Shown: positions 21,735-32,645, numbered from the stretch's first letter. The stretch is 64,000 bases of DNA from Prorocentrum cordatum (GCA_963575745.1 CAUYUJ010014761.1:82001-146000), one strand, 5' to 3'. Notes: a model not told the origin generated them from the letters alone. Made by a program: numbers and translations.

Positions 21735-22095
21735 GTCGTCGTTTTCCCTCCTCCCTCGTCGTTGTCGTCGTCGGCGTCGCCGTCCTTCCTCCTTCGTCGT
21801 CGTTCGCGTCGTCGCCGTCCTCCCTCCTCCCTTGTCGTTGTCGTCGTTGTCGCCGTCGTCGTCCTTCCTCCTCCCTCGTCGTCGTCTTCGTTGGCGACGT
21901 CGTCGTCGTCTTCGTCGTCGTCGTCGGCGTCGTTGTCGTCGTCGTCGTCGAAGTCGTCGGAGACGTCGTCGGTGTGATCGTAGTCGTTGTCGTCGGTGTC
22001 GTCGTAGTCAGTCTTAAGAGGTTTTGCAAAGCAAGTTGCGGGTGGGTGGGTGGGATGTTTGCAAGAGCGTGGGATGTGCCAAAGCATGGGTCAAC
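20880..22095. repeat. Segmental repeat, copy S3, with (CGT)n expansion
   Basis: Lead-in at 20890-20975 (GTTCTGACCACATGTCCATC...GGGCCGGGATCGG) matches S1 and S2. Two monomers carry the GCGCGCGTCGTCGCGCGCGC core near 21070 and 21340. Where S1 and S2 have their distal block, S3 has ~530 bp of (CGT)n-rich DNA (21476-22010). It then ends with the shared GTTGCGGGTGGGTGGGTGGG block (22034) and the ATTGCAC units (22096-22205). Confidence 0.75.
21476..22010. repeat. (CGT)n-rich microsatellite inside S3
   Basis: Interrupted CGT/CCT tract whose frames encode poly-Arg, poly-Ser, poly-Val or poly-Thr. It replaces the distal block present in S1 and S2. Confidence 0.9.
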
Positions 22096-22229
22096 ATCAC
22101 TTTCCACCACATAGGTTGCGCCACATGGATGGCGCCTCTTCCATTGCACGATATTGATTGCACCACCCAATTTGAGACGCATGAATTGCAAGATATCGCA
22201 ATGCGGGATCCACGCTGACTAGCATGTCA

Positions 22230-22525
22230 TTGAGATTTCAATGTTTTTCGCTTGCCACGCTCTTCGGTCAAAACAGCGCAACTGCGGCCTTCCAAAACTG
22301 CAGACAAAGCTCACCGAGAGCCCCAAGACGGCCCAGGACGGACCCCAAGGAACCCCGAGCGGGCCCAAGAGGACCCTTGGAGGGACCCCGTGCGGCCCGG
22401 GACCCAAGACGGCCCAAGAGGGCTCAAGCCGGCTCAGGAGCCCCAGAGCGCTCCACGGCTGCCCTACAGGAGCTGAAACAGCCCCGGGACGGAACGAATA
22501 AGCCCCATGAGGGTACCCCCCCGAA
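22230..22525. repeat. Family H, copy 2
   Basis: Starts with an AT-richer core (GAGATTTCAATGTTTTTCGC) followed by GCCCAAGACGGCCCAAGAGG-type units up to about 22500. Confidence 0.6.
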
Positions 22526-22985
22526 GTGAACACGACAAGCGCCACACGTGACGCCCGTGCGGGCGGTGCTCGAAGGGTCGGCCCAAAGAGTGCTTCGCTG
22601 GCACGGTGGCGGAGTCGCCGCAGGCACCTGGATACAATGTAAAGACGAAGGACACAAGGCTTCAAAACCATGTGCCAAGACTGCTCAAGACAATGACACA
22701 GATGTGGACGTGCACGCTGACCCAACCTGCGCGGTAGCGATGGATCGCTGGAGGCGAGCGCCACTCAGATCTCACCGTGCCCCGAGGCACGAAGTGCTTA
22801 GAGTCCTCTGGTGGAGGGTGAAAAAGAGGTGGGCGTGCTGGGCCGTAGCCCGTGGCTTTTCCTCTGTCGGCGTGCCAGTGGCACGTAGCCCGTAATTTAA
22901 TTAATGCGAAGACCGGCGGCGGCTGCCGCCAGCGATGCTCTCTCAAGGAGCCCACAACCAAGAGTTCCATGCGCTCCTGAAACTT
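22526..22985. other. About 0.45 kb without recognisable gene
   Basis: Contains a hairpin-prone stretch at 22840-22893 (GGGCCGTAGCCCG and GCGTGCCAGTGGCACG). No gene supported. Confidence 0.35.
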
Positions 22986-22989
22986 GTAG

Positions 22990-23745
22990 CGTGTTCTCGC
23001 TGGACTTCTTTGGAGGCACATGGGGCCTCCCAAACGGGCCAGGAGGGCCCCAAGGGCCCAAGGGGCCTTCAAGACGGTCCAGGAGGGCTCCGAGTCGTCC
23101 AACGAGCCCGCCAAGGGCCAAGGCGCCCAAGATGGCCTTTCAAACGGCCCGCGCCCCAAGAGGGCCCGAAAAAGGCCCCCCCAAGGGGTCCGAATCATTT
23201 ACGTTTTTTTTTGCGCGAACGTTTAAAACCCTCGCCTTTTCGGGTTGCCGACGCTCCAAGACGGCCCCAGAAGCCACAAGGATCGCCCCAGGACGGCCCC
23301 GAAGAGGGCCCCCCATACGGCCCACGAGGAACCCAAGACGGCACAAGAGGGCGCCAAGACGGCCCCGAGAGGGCCCCAGGAGCGTGAACTCGACTGACCG
23401 TTCGCGCCCTCCGCCCCAAAATGACACTCGAGACCGCCAGCAGGCCCAAAGACGGAACAATAGGGCGCCAAGACGGCCCCAAGAGGGTGAACTCGACTGA
23501 CCGTTCGCGCCCTCCGCCCAAAGATGACACTCGAGACCGCCAGCAAGCCCCAAGGGCCCCCCGGAAGCCGCAGGAGCCCCTCAGGAGGCAAATTCAAACC
23601 TCGAGAGACCCCCAAAAGGCCCCCGGCAGGCCCGAGGACACCCTGAAACCCGCCCCCAGGAGGCCTCCCAAGATATCCCCACAAGCATCCAAGAGGCCTC
23701 TGACCTATAATCCATGCACGGTGGCGGGGTCGGCAGAAGGCCGCT
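22990..23745. repeat. Family H, copy 3, with internal 103-bp tandem duplication
   Basis: CCAAGACGGCCC-type units surround an AT-richer core at 23190-23260. GTGAACTCGACTGACCGTTC plus the following ~80 bp occurs at 23384 and again at 23487. The block ends with GCCTCTGACCTATAATCCAT then GCACGGTGGCGGGG. Confidence 0.65.
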
Positions 23746-24600
23746 AGATATAGCCTTTCTCATGTAACACGTCCCTACGCATCTGCCAGGTCCACGCGTG
23801 CGAACCTACACACGCGTGCTGAATCATGCGAGCGATCGCGCGACGCGCGCAGACGTGCATGTTGGCCCTTGTTTGCGCTGCGGGCTCGCTCGAGACTGGA
23901 GCTCATCATGTCGCTCTGGGGCTGCCAGCGCATATCCCCTGCTCAGCATCGTCAGACCTATCCCCATCCCCGCAGCGAAAGCCCTTGCCCCGCTGTTCAA
24001 CCCGCCATCTCCGTCGGGTTTCGCGGCATCCATCACCGCCTCCAGGGGGCAGGCTGCTGCCGCCGAGCAGCCCTGGTCCACTGAGCATGGGGCCAGGCCC
24101 GACGATGCTGGCCTCTGCCGCAAAGCGGCCTCGGGCTGACATGACTGCGCATGCGCTGGCCCATCGGGGAGGTGGGGGCGATGCGCTTATAACCGTGCCG
24201 CGCCCCCCCCTCCAAACGGGGCGTGGCAGGACGCTGTGCCTGCAAGCGTGCTGGGGTGAGAGTAAGTGGAGCATACAGCGCATCTCTGGGTCTGGAGAGA
24301 TCCTCAGGCAGCCAGGGAAGTCCGCAAGGCACCCCACGGCACGCAATCCTATGGCACAAGCGGCCAACCGCTTGGTGTGCCAACGCAGGGGGGAGAACCT
24401 CAGAGCCCATTCGGCCCCAGACCTTGGTGGGCGGTTGCTTCTTGCACGTCCGAAGGCACGAAAGCGGACCACCCCCCAGGAAGCCCAACAAGCGGGATCG
24501 GGTGCGCCCAATACGGGGGGGCGCCAGGAAGACGGGGGCCAGCGCATCATGGCCCGAGGCGCGTGCGCGGACGAGGGGGGCCCACGGGGTGTATGGAAAT
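23746..24600. other. About 0.85 kb without recognisable gene
   Basis: GC-rich unique-looking sequence. Overlapping frames of 238 and 258 codons on opposite strands show no motif I recognise, and neither is favoured. Confidence 0.35.
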
Positions 24601-24639
24601 GATAAGAGGACGAAACCGACATGGCGAAGGCACGTACTA

Positions 24640-25070
24640 GTATTGACGATGCTCCTGATTATTCCGACTACTATTTATAGTAACCGTACGAATGCGAATA
24701 GCAACACGAATATGCATACATTGCGATTGTTACTACGAATGATGATACTCACACTACTAGTAATAAGGAAATAAGAATGATAATGCGAATGATAGTAATG
24801 CTAAAAGCAAATGTAAACACAAACAATCATGACGCTGATACTGATGGCACGACTAGCACTTGCAACATTTACACGGTTAGCAAAAGCAGCAGTAGCACGA
24901 CACATACATATACCATTGCGGATATGGATTCGAATGCCCAGGAGAAAACGACGACGCAGCACAACAAGTATGCGGAGGAGGAGATGACACATACCCATAA
25001 TAAGAACAAGCATACCACGAACAACACTGCGAAGGAAAATCGCACCCGTCGCAGTAACAATGATAAGAGG
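24640..25070. repeat. AT-rich degenerate repeat (AATGATAATRCGAATA-like)
   Basis: Locally AT-rich island with loosely repeated AATGCGAATA, GATAGTAATGC and ACACGAATATG words. A 112-codon frame (24777-25115), rich in Asn/Thr, is probably a product of this. Confidence 0.5.
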
Positions 25071-25094
25071 AATCCGGCGCCCCTGTCAGCATGT

Positions 25095-25830
25095 CCAGAA
25101 GGCTTTTCTGTTTGAGTCGTCGTCGTCGTCGCCGTCGTCCCCCCCTCCCCATTGACGCTTTTCATGTTGAGTCGTCGTCGTCCTCGTCGCTTCCACCCCT
25201 TTTCCTGGGCACTCCTCCTCGAGCGCTCCGGCCAGAAGACAGCCGAGCAACGTCGTAATCGAGTCCGAGGGGAAGCCCGTTCCCATTGATACCTCCCCGG
25301 CGGGGGGTGCGGGGGGCGGGGGGGGGTGGGGAGGTCCCGGGGGGCTGTGGCCCTCGCCCGGGAAGGCGCACCCCTCCCTGGGAGAAGCGCTCCCCTTCGC
25401 CTGACCGCCTCGCACCTCACCCTGTTGCCTACCGAGAATGGATGGTGAAAGGTGGGGGTTCGGATGCGGGTCTGTGTCCGGGTTCGGTTTTCAATACAAC
25501 GCGACTAAAATCCGCCGACCCTGTCGGCGTGTGTGAGGGGCTTGTCCGTTCAAGTCGTCATCTCCGTCATTCGTTGGTCGTCGTCTCTGTCGCCCCCGTT
25601 CCCTGCCTCCCCCCTTTCCCTGGGCTCGTCGAAGCTCCCCCCTTTCCCGGGGACCTCAGCGCGCCAACCAAAGCGAAAATAAGCAACGCCGTAATTGAGT
25701 CGAAGGGAAGCCCCTTCCCTTCGATCCCTCCCCCGCCGAGGGGGGGGGGGGCGTAGGCGGGGGGGTCCAGGGGGGGGGGGGCGTCAGACGCCCCTGGGGG
25801 GGGGGTCAGATACGGCGCCCCCCCGGGAGT
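25095..25830. repeat. Diverged tandem duplication of a ~300-bp unit
   Basis: 25095-25415 and 25540-25830 share the same order: GTTTGAGTCGTCGTCG versus GTTCAAGTCGTCATCT; CTTTTCCTGGGCACTCC versus CTTTCCCTGGGCTCGTC; GCAACGTCGTAATCGAGTCC versus GCAACGCCGTAATTGAGTCG; then G-rich tracts near 25310 and 25740-25805. Confidence 0.65.
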
Positions 25831-25834
25831 CCCG

Positions 25835-26410
25835 GAGCCCCAAAAAGCCCCAAGACGGGCCAAGAGTGCTCCAAGAGGCCCCAGAGACAGTCCAAGAGAA
25901 CCCCGAATCGCCGAACGATTTGTCCAAGACGCCTTGACGGCCTCCAGACGGCCCAAGAGGCCTGCAAAGCGCCCCTAAGAGGCCTCCAGGAGCTTTCTCA
26001 CGAGAGCCCCAAGAGGCAACATTCATGGATTTCCGAAGCGTTTTTGACAGATTTTGGCGTTCTTGCCTCTTCCGCTTCCCGACGCGTCAAGACGGCCCAA
26101 GCGGCCCCCAAGATCGCCCCGAGACGGCCCAAGAGGCCCCCAAGAGGGTCCCCTAGCGGCCGAAGAGGGCCCCAAGACGGCCCAAGACGCCTCCAAGAAG
26201 GCCCACGAGGCCCCCAAGACGGCTCCAGGAGAGTGCCCACACGGAGGACCCGACGGCCGAAGAAGCCCCAAGAGGCCCCAAGAGGCTCCCAGGGGCCCCC
26301 CCCCAAATTGCCCATGAGACCTCCAAGAGCGCCTCGAGACGGCGCAAGCGGAGCCCTGGACGGCCCAAGACGGCCTCAGGAGAGCCACAGGCTGTCCCAA
26401 GAAAGCCTCT
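25835..26410. repeat. Family H, copy 4
   Basis: GCCCCAAGACGGGCCAAGAG-type units on either side of an AT-richer core at 26020-26090 (GGATTTCCGAAGCGTTTTTG). It abuts a (TCC)n tract. Confidence 0.6.
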
Positions 26411-26412
26411 GG

Positions 26413-26470
26413 TCTCCTCCTCTTCCTCCTCCTCCTCCTCCTCCTCCTCCTCCTCCTCCTCCTCCTCCTC

Positions 26471-26501
<31 letters not shown>

Positions 26502-26640
26502 TCTGCTCCCCCTCCTCCTGCTCTCCTCTGCCTACTTCTCCTGCTCTTGCTTCTCCTCCACATCCTTCTCCCCTCTCCTCCTCTTCCTCCTCTCTCATCC
26601 ACCTCCTCCACCCTGCCCCCCCTCTCGTTTTCGTCTTCGT
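26413..26640. repeat. (TCC)n tract
   Basis: About 95 bp of near-pure TCC (26418-26510), then a pyrimidine-rich tail. Confidence 0.95.
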
Positions 26641-26679
26641 CGCTCTCAGGGTCTGCGGCAACGGCCGTAAGGCCTTCGC

Positions 26680-27075
26680 AATACAATACAACCGAAATAC
26701 CATATGAATGCCATAGAGACACAATAAAGATACCGTAGGACCGCATTACACTTGGAATACAATACGCACGCAATGGGAATCCACTAAGCATGTCCTGTAG
26801 GAATTCAGCAGGAATGCGCTACAATATGATTACAAGAGGAATGAATCAACAATGCAATCATAACACGCAATATGAATAAAGTTCAATTCTGATACACTGA
26901 GTTAGAACACAAGAAGGGACAATTTCGGATCTTAATACAATAGGACTACAAGAGGAACGCAGTGGGAATATACTTGGAGAACAATACAATCGGAATACAA
27001 TCGGAATACAACATGACTACACTCGGGTCACTATCGGAATCCAATACACACGGGGTTGACGTAATACAGCCGCTG
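26680..27075. repeat. Degenerate GGAATACAAT minisatellite
   Basis: Roughly 10-11-bp period of GGAATACAAT, GGACTACA and GGAATCCAAT words. A-rich compared with the surroundings. Confidence 0.6.
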
Positions 27076-27239
27076 CGCAAGCAATATACACGAAGCGTGC
27101 ACGGAAGTGACGTGCAATTTTGAGGTGACACGAACGTGACTCTGTCTGCATCGAACTGGTCTGAGAAATAATGCTGCCGTTCTGGTTGACCATGTCCCGG
27201 TCGGAAACACGTCGCTACACTTCGGGCCGTAGCATAAAG

Positions 27240-28095
27240 GTTCTCTGCCTGAGGATTGCCGAGGAACCCCGAGAGTGCCCGAAGAATACCGAGGATTCCA
27301 GGAGAGTCCTGAGGATCCCAAAGGCTCCCCAAGATCCCTGATCCTCAGGATCCCCGAGAAATCATGAGAATTCCTGGGGAACCTTGAGGATTCCTATGCA
27401 TTCCAGGTGATTCCTGAGGCCCCCCGAAGATTCCAAGCGATTCTTGAGGATTGCAAAATAATCTGGAGGAGTCCCGAGTTCCCGAGAATTCCTGAAAATC
27501 TCCCCGAGAAGTCCAACAGGATCCATGAAGATCACCGAGGGTTCCCGAGGATTCCTGAAGATTCCAAGAGACGCCAAAAGATTCCTGGAGGATTCCGGAA
27601 CATGCCCGTGGATTCCCAAAGATTCCTGAAGGTCCCCGAGGTTTCCTGAAGATCCCAATCGATTCCTTCGGATCCTCCCGAGGATTCCTGGGGATCCCCG
27701 AGGATCCCCGAGGATTCCTAAGAAGCCCCGAGGATCCCCGAGGATTTCAGACAATTTTCAAATATTCTGGAGTATCCCAAAAGATGCTTGAGGATCCCCG
27801 CGGATTCTAACCTACAGATTCCGAAATATTCCCGGATGTCCCCCAGGAGTCCTGAAGAATCACGAGGGCCCCCGATGATTCTTCAAGCTTCCCCAATAAT
27901 CCACATGATCCCTGCGCATACCTGAAGATGCCCAAGGGTTCCCGGCAATGTCGGATTTAGAACCCCTGGGGGATCCAACGGATTCCTGTTCATTCCAAAG
28001 AATTCCTGGGGACTCCAGAGAAGTCCTTAAAACGGATTCCTATAGATCCCGGAGAATCAGTGAGACATTCTGCGAATTCCTGGGGGATCCCTAAG
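27240..28095. repeat. ~11-bp minisatellite (GAGGATTCCTGAGGATCCC)n
   Basis: About 70 degenerate units of GAGGATTCCNG or GAGGATCCCCG spread over 850 bp. Frames such as 27362-27754 (minus) are repeat translations. It grades into a GGAATTCAATC-type repeat at 28120-28200. Confidence 0.75.
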
Positions 28096-28297
28096 GGCGT
28101 AGGCTTTCTCAATGAAAAGCGGGGCGGGATAGGAATGCAACAAGGTAGGAATTCAATCGGAGTTCAATTGGACTTCAATCGAAATCTAATAGACACGAAG
28201 AGGACGTGCGACCAAGCGGGGTGGCCCTCGTGCCGCGAGCGCTCGTGCCGTGTGCGCTCCCTCTCGGAGCATGAGTGCCATGAAGCACGCGCGCCCC

Positions 28298-28480
28298 CCC
28301 AGGGGGGCTTCGAGCAGATTTGGTCGGAAGATCGCGCCGCATCGCCAATGCAGTGCCGATGCATCGGCGACGTCGGCGTGGAGAAAATCGGGCTCCACAT
28401 CGAGCCGCATCGCCGATGCGTCGGCGATGCGGTGCGATCTTCCGGCCCCATCTACTCGGACCCCACCAGGGAGGCCTAAG
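28298..28480. mobile_element. MITE-like inverted-repeat element, family A, copy 2
   Basis: Left end includes GATTTGGTCGGAAGATCGCG; right end CGATCTTCCGGCCCCATCTA then CTCGGACCCCACCAGGGAGG. The shared GATGCATCGGCGACGTCGGC centre and GGCTCCACATCGAGCCGCAT block are present. Confidence 0.75.
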
Positions 28481-28499
28481 ACAATTTGCTTCGCTCCGA

Positions 28500-28825
28500 A
28501 CCCCCTCTGGCCCATATTTTGTCGCGGGTCGCTTCTTTAAACGATGAAGAAAAACAGCATAGAACGTAGACACAAAGCTTCGGAAGTCCGCCCCGAGCCC
28601 CGACATTTTGTATTTATGTGGTTTGTCTTCTTCGATGTTTGTAAGTCCACGGGCCCGAAAACGCCCCCCCCCCCCCCCCCCAGACGCCGAAAAACAAGGA
28701 GAACGCCCGCCGTGATCTGCCCCTAGGACGGGCCCAGGCCTCACATGTGCAGAACTTGCACCACTGCTTGTCGCCCTGCTTCTCCAGACCGGTGTCGTCA
28801 GCTTTATACACTGGGAAGTCCTTGG
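28500..28825. other. Spacer with poly-C run
   Basis: Includes an uninterrupted C run at about 28663-28682. No gene recognised. Confidence 0.4.
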
Positions 28826-28934
28826 GAGGAGGAGGGCAGGAGAGGGATCACTGACCAACCTGCCAGGTCTGCGAGTGGGTCGCCCTTGAACAATTCTTCA
28901 GGTGAGCCATAGTGCAGGAGAAGGAACAGGAGAG

Positions 28935-29240
28935 GACGGATGATGGAGGAGGAGAAGGAGGAGGAGAAGGCGGAGGAGGAGGAGGCGGATGAGGAGGAGG
29001 AGGAGGAGGGGGGAAGAGGGGGGGGAAAGATGGGGAGGGGGACGAGGAGGACGAGGGGGAAGAAGAGATGAGTGGGAGAAGGAGGGGGACGAGGAGGGGG
29101 ACGAGGAGGTGGACGAGGGAGGACGAAGGAGGAGGGGGACAAGGAGGAGGAGGAGGAGGAGGAGGAGGAGGAGGACAAGGAAGACGAGGAGGAGGAGGAG
29201 GAGGAGGAGGAGGAGGACGAGGAGGACGACGACGAAACAG
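28935..29240. repeat. (GGA/GAC)n purine-rich tract
   Basis: Imperfect GAGGAGGAGGACGAGG repeats, purine on the plus strand. It produces Glu/Asp/Arg/Gly frames that are artefacts. Confidence 0.9.
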
Positions 29241-29381
29241 GAGTCGGAGCAGGGCGGATTGTGATCTCGGCAGCTCCGAACCGGTCCCTGGACCCCTCCC
29301 TGGGTCCGAGCTGCGACCAGCCGTGGCGACGCGGGGACCCCCCAAAGGCCAGCTGCCGTTACCTCGACCCGCTGCCCTCCG

Positions 29382-29539
29382 CAGACCACCGACGTCGTGA
29401 TTTTGCCATTCGGCGGTGGACAAATCTCCCTTTAGTAAACCTCCCCTTAGTGAAAACGGCCTGGGACCGAAAACGACGGACCTGGACCCGCAGAAATGAC
29501 GGCCGCGCCTCTCCCCAGACCACCGACGTCGTGATTTTG
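29382..29539. repeat. Dispersed repeat, family F, copy 1, between exact 24-bp direct repeats
   Basis: The core (about 29411-29512) carries GGCGGTGGACAAATCTCCCT, TTAGTAAACCTCCCCTTAGT and GACGGACCTGGACCCGCAGA. Immediately outside, CAGACCACCGACGTCGTGAT plus TTTG occurs identically at 29382-29405 and 29516-29539. Other copies: 30605-30775 and 62005-62165. Confidence 0.7.
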
Positions 29540-29587
29540 TCATATCAGGGGGACGTGAGACCTGGGTACAGGGGACTCGGAAATCCC

Positions 29588-29645
29588 CGACGAGGTCGTC
29601 AAAAAAACGACGAGGTCGTCAAAAAAACGACGAGGCCGAGCCTGC
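29588..29645. repeat. 21-bp tandem repeat (GACGAGGTCGTCAAAAAAAC)
   Basis: Two complete units and a partial third; each contains the palindrome GACGAGGTCGTC. Confidence 0.75.
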
Positions 29646-29904
29646 ATCTTGACGAGGCCTCCCGCTGCAGACATCCCACGAAACTCCTCCTCGTCAAAAT
29701 CCGAGGCGCGGTCGTCAAAAAACGATGGCGAACCCGAGTCCTGGCAAACCAGGGTCTTACGCTCCCCCGATCATAGCGTCGACCCCCGAAGATTCTAACC
29801 CCTTCGAGTGTTCCTAGAAGTACCCTGTGGCCCAAGGTGCCCCCCAGCTTTTCGCTCCATTTTGGAGCCCCTGGGGCCCTCTGGGCCTCGTGAGGGGTGC
29901 TTTG

Positions 29905-30050
29905 GAGGCCGTTTGGGCTACCCCGAGAATCCTTGGGGCACCTTGGCCCAGGGGCACTTCTAGCAACACCCGACCCATTCTCCAGGACCAGTTTCTCATC
30001 CGGACTAATCTTTTGACGGTCCCGAGGCCCTGTAAGGGCCCTCAGGAGCG
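29905..30050. repeat. Dispersed repeat, family G, copy 1 (plus orientation)
   Basis: Core words CGACCCATTCTCCAGGACCA, GTTTCTCATCCGG and TTTTGACGGTCCCGAGGCCC. The same order occurs at 31080, 43500 and 56060 in this orientation and inverted at 31705, 61005 and 62735. Confidence 0.6.
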
Positions 30051-30600
30051 GAGAATAGTGAGAAACGTTCCGTCGTGGCTTTTTTTCATGACTCGACGGG
30101 GTCTGGGTCTGAAGGAGGTCGAAAGGGAAGGACCAGAACAGGGAGCATCGGCGATGGCGAACACGGCGGTGGCGCGCCGGCCATGGCAGAGGCTGCCTCG
30201 CGCGCGCTCGCAACAGGGAGGGGGAAGCTGGGGCCAGCGGGCCGTATGGGATACTGAGGCGCGGCCTGGGCTCGGGGCGGATGACGAGGGGGATCACTAC
30301 CCTGAGACCCTCGCGTTTGCAACTGTTTGTGCCACAGGCGTGTTCGCCAGGCTTCGGGCCCCGGTTCCCTCACAGACCGATCCGGCTCCCCAAACGACGC
30401 AGAACGAGGGGGTCCTGGGGTTCCGGTGGCGATTTCTCGCGATGCTGTGGCAACGTCAGATCTGATGGGAGGGGGGGTGTCGGAGGAGGGCCAGTTGAGG
30501 CAACGGCGGCCCTCCCTAGCGTTCCTCGTCCTCCTCGAGCCTCCCGAATGCTTCTACTCGCCATGGCAGCATCCACGTCGAATTTCGGATCCGGATGGAC
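30051..30600. other. About 0.55 kb without recognisable gene
   Basis: GC-rich sequence with frames to ~200 codons and no recognisable domain. Confidence 0.35.
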
Positions 30601-30604
30601 TATC

Positions 30605-30775
30605 CGCGGTGGACACAAACCTCCCTTTAGTAAACCTCCCCTTAGCGAAAACGGCCCAGGACCGAAACCGACGGACCTGGACCCGCAAACATGACGGCCG
30701 CGACGCCCTCTCGCGAACCCGAAAACGGCCAACTCCTCAATCGCCGACGTGTCAGGGTAGGAAGTCTCTCCCCCC
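30605..30775. repeat. Family F, copy 2
   Basis: GCGGTGGACACAAACCTCCC, TTTAGTAAACCTCCCCTTAG, ACCGACGGACCTGGACCCGC and ACATGACGGCCGCGACGCCC are shared with copy 3 in the same order, ending CGACGTGTCAGGGTAGGA. Confidence 0.7.
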
Positions 30776-30910
30776 CGAGGCTCCGGGAGGGGCCCAGGTT
30801 CGGCTTCTGAGCGGCCTCGGGCCAGGCGGGAGCGCCGCCTCTGCCTCCGCTGGCCCTCCACCGATGGGGGACAGCGATCGGCTCGGACGAAACGGTGGTT
30901 ACGTTTTTGG

Positions 30911-30915
<5 letters not shown>

Positions 30916-30950
<35 letters not shown>

Positions 30951-30957
30951 ACAAAAA
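30916..30957. repeat. (AC)n(AT)n microsatellite
   Basis: ACACACACACAC followed by an AT run. Confidence 0.9.
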
Positions 30958-30959
30958 AC

Positions 30960-31085
30960 GAATCGTTTCACGCAACTGGGCTTCCCGGCGCCTCCCGACG
31001 CCAATGCATCGAGGAGAGACCCCCGGCGGGGCCGAAAGCGGGTGCATGCAAGACATGTCGCAACCCCGCCCTGATTCGATTTCTT
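30960..31085. mobile_element. Family B, diverged copy 4
   Basis: Contains CTTCCCGGCGCCTCCCGACG, CATCGAGGAGAGACC, GGCGGGGCCGAAAGCGGGTG and CATGCAAGACATGTCGCAAC in the same order as copies 1 and 2. The outer inverted ends are not clear; a TA microsatellite occupies the left side. Confidence 0.5.
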
Positions 31086-31180
31086 CAATACGTGGGCCCC
31101 CAGAGGTCTCGACCCATTCCCCTGGACCAGCTTTCCATCCCGAGCCGTGTTCTTGACGGTCCCGGGGCCCTGCGAGGACC
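31083..31180. repeat. Family G, copy 2 (plus orientation)
   Basis: TTTCTTCAATACGTGGGCCC, TCGACCCATTCCCCTGGACC and TTCTTGACGGTCCCGGGGCC follow the family order. Confidence 0.65.
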
Positions 31181-31700
31181 TCCAAAGGCCGGAAACGGCC
31201 CGAACCCCTCCGCCTGGATTTTTCAAGACGTTGGATGTTTGGGTGTAGCCCGCTTTTCTCGGAGGCCCAGGGGTTGACACCAACACCAATATCGGCGGTG
31301 TGCCTCCACCGAGGGAAGATGCTCCCGATCTCGGCGATGGTGGTGGCACTCGGGCTTTTCTCAGCGGCCGAAGCATTACCACCAGCATCGAAATCCAGGA
31401 TCATCACGCTCGGGTGGAGGCCACCTCCTGTCTTGGCGTTGGCGCTCAACTTCAGGCCTCCAGCCCCCCCCCCGTTCGTGCAGCCCGGGCCGGGGCCACG
31501 GCAGCGTCCTGGCCGGGCAGCGGCAGCGGCGGCTCTGGCAGCTGCGCGCGGGCGGGCGCCTGCGAGGGGGGGGGTAGGACTGGTCGAACGGGTCAGCGTC
31601 GGACCGGGAAGTCGGATCGAATAGACGTGTGCGTCGAATCGGACCCCAGACACCCAGCGCCTCGAAACATCGAGGCGACGCTCTTTCCTCGTGTTCGGCT
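31181..31700. other. About 0.5 kb without recognisable gene
   Basis: The long minus-strand frame (30370-32148) runs across this and several repeats. Its sequence is repeat-derived and I do not call it a gene. Confidence 0.35.
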
Positions 31701-31850
31701 TCTCGGAGCCCCTACCAGGCCTCGGGACCGTCAAGAAACGACACAGGATGAACACCGGTCCCGGGGAAGTGGTCGAGGGGCAGGGGGCCCGTGTCTCGAA
31801 CAAATGAACTCTGCCGGATGCTTGGGATCGACGTGTGCGTCTGATCGGGC
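31700..31850. repeat. Family G, copy 3 (inverted)
   Basis: Reads GGCCTCGGGACCGTCAAGAA, CCGGTCCCGGGGAAGTGGTC and GGGGGCCCGTGTCTCGAAC, the reverse complement of the plus-oriented copies. Confidence 0.65.
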
Positions 31851-32099
31851 CGCGCTGGCGCGGGATCGGAATCGGCATCGGATCGGCTGCGCCAGTGACG
31901 CACAACACCGCCATGGGAGCATCGGGGCGCGCCGGATGGTCGGAATGCCAGAATCGAAGCGGGTCAGTCGGAATCCGCCGACCCCCGTCGGGGTCTCCAA
32001 GCGTGTGGGATTCTTCCCGCCCCAACTTGGACGTTTGAGGGGGCAGGGTAGACGACCCCCAGACGAGCTCCCCCATGGCCTGGACGGGCTCACCCGGAG

Positions 32100-32460
32100 C
32101 CTCTGGGGGGCCGCCGAGCCTCCAAGGTCGCCTCCAAAGGACGGCCAAAGATACCTCTCAAGACGGCCAAGATGGCCCCAAGACAGCCCAAGATGGCTCC
32201 AATATGCCTTGAACGGGGCCCCAGAGCCATCCAATACGCTCCAGATGGCTTCAAAACGATCCCCAAAGCCCCCAAGACGGCTTCAGAAGGCCCCCAAAGG
32301 AACGGCGAGAATTCGCCGCGTGACTGGAGATCCAAACATCCAACATGCCCTAAAATGAATCCGATGGCCCGAATAGCCCAAAGAGGGCCCCAAGAGACCC
32401 CAAGAGGCCTCCTTGAGGCCTACCAGAGGCCCCCAAGAATCCCAAGGAGGCCTCAAGAGG
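32100..32460. repeat. Family H, copy 5
   Basis: CAAGACGGCCAAGATGGCCC and GCCCCAAGAGACCCCAAGAG units, ending against a (TCC)n tract. Confidence 0.6.
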
Positions 32461-32461
32461 C

Positions 32462-32645
32462 CTCCTCCTCCTCCTCCTCCTCCCCCTCGTCATCGTCGTC
32501 CTCCTCCTCCTCCGTCTCCTTTTCCTCCTCCTCCTCCTTCTCCTCCTCCTTCTCTTACCCCTCCTCCTCCTCCTCCTCCTCCTCCTCCTACTCCTCCCTC
32601 TCATTCCTCTCTCTCTTTCTCTCTTTCTCCCTCTTCCTCTCTTAA
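32462..32645. repeat. (TCC)n and (CTCTTT)n tract
   Basis: TCC-rich to about 32590, then CTCTCTTTCTCTCTTTCTCC to 32645. Confidence 0.9.

Noticed and set aside
30370-32148. 592-codon minus-strand frame
   Set aside because: It runs through families B, F, G and a microsatellite; parts translate repeats that occur elsewhere in other frames.
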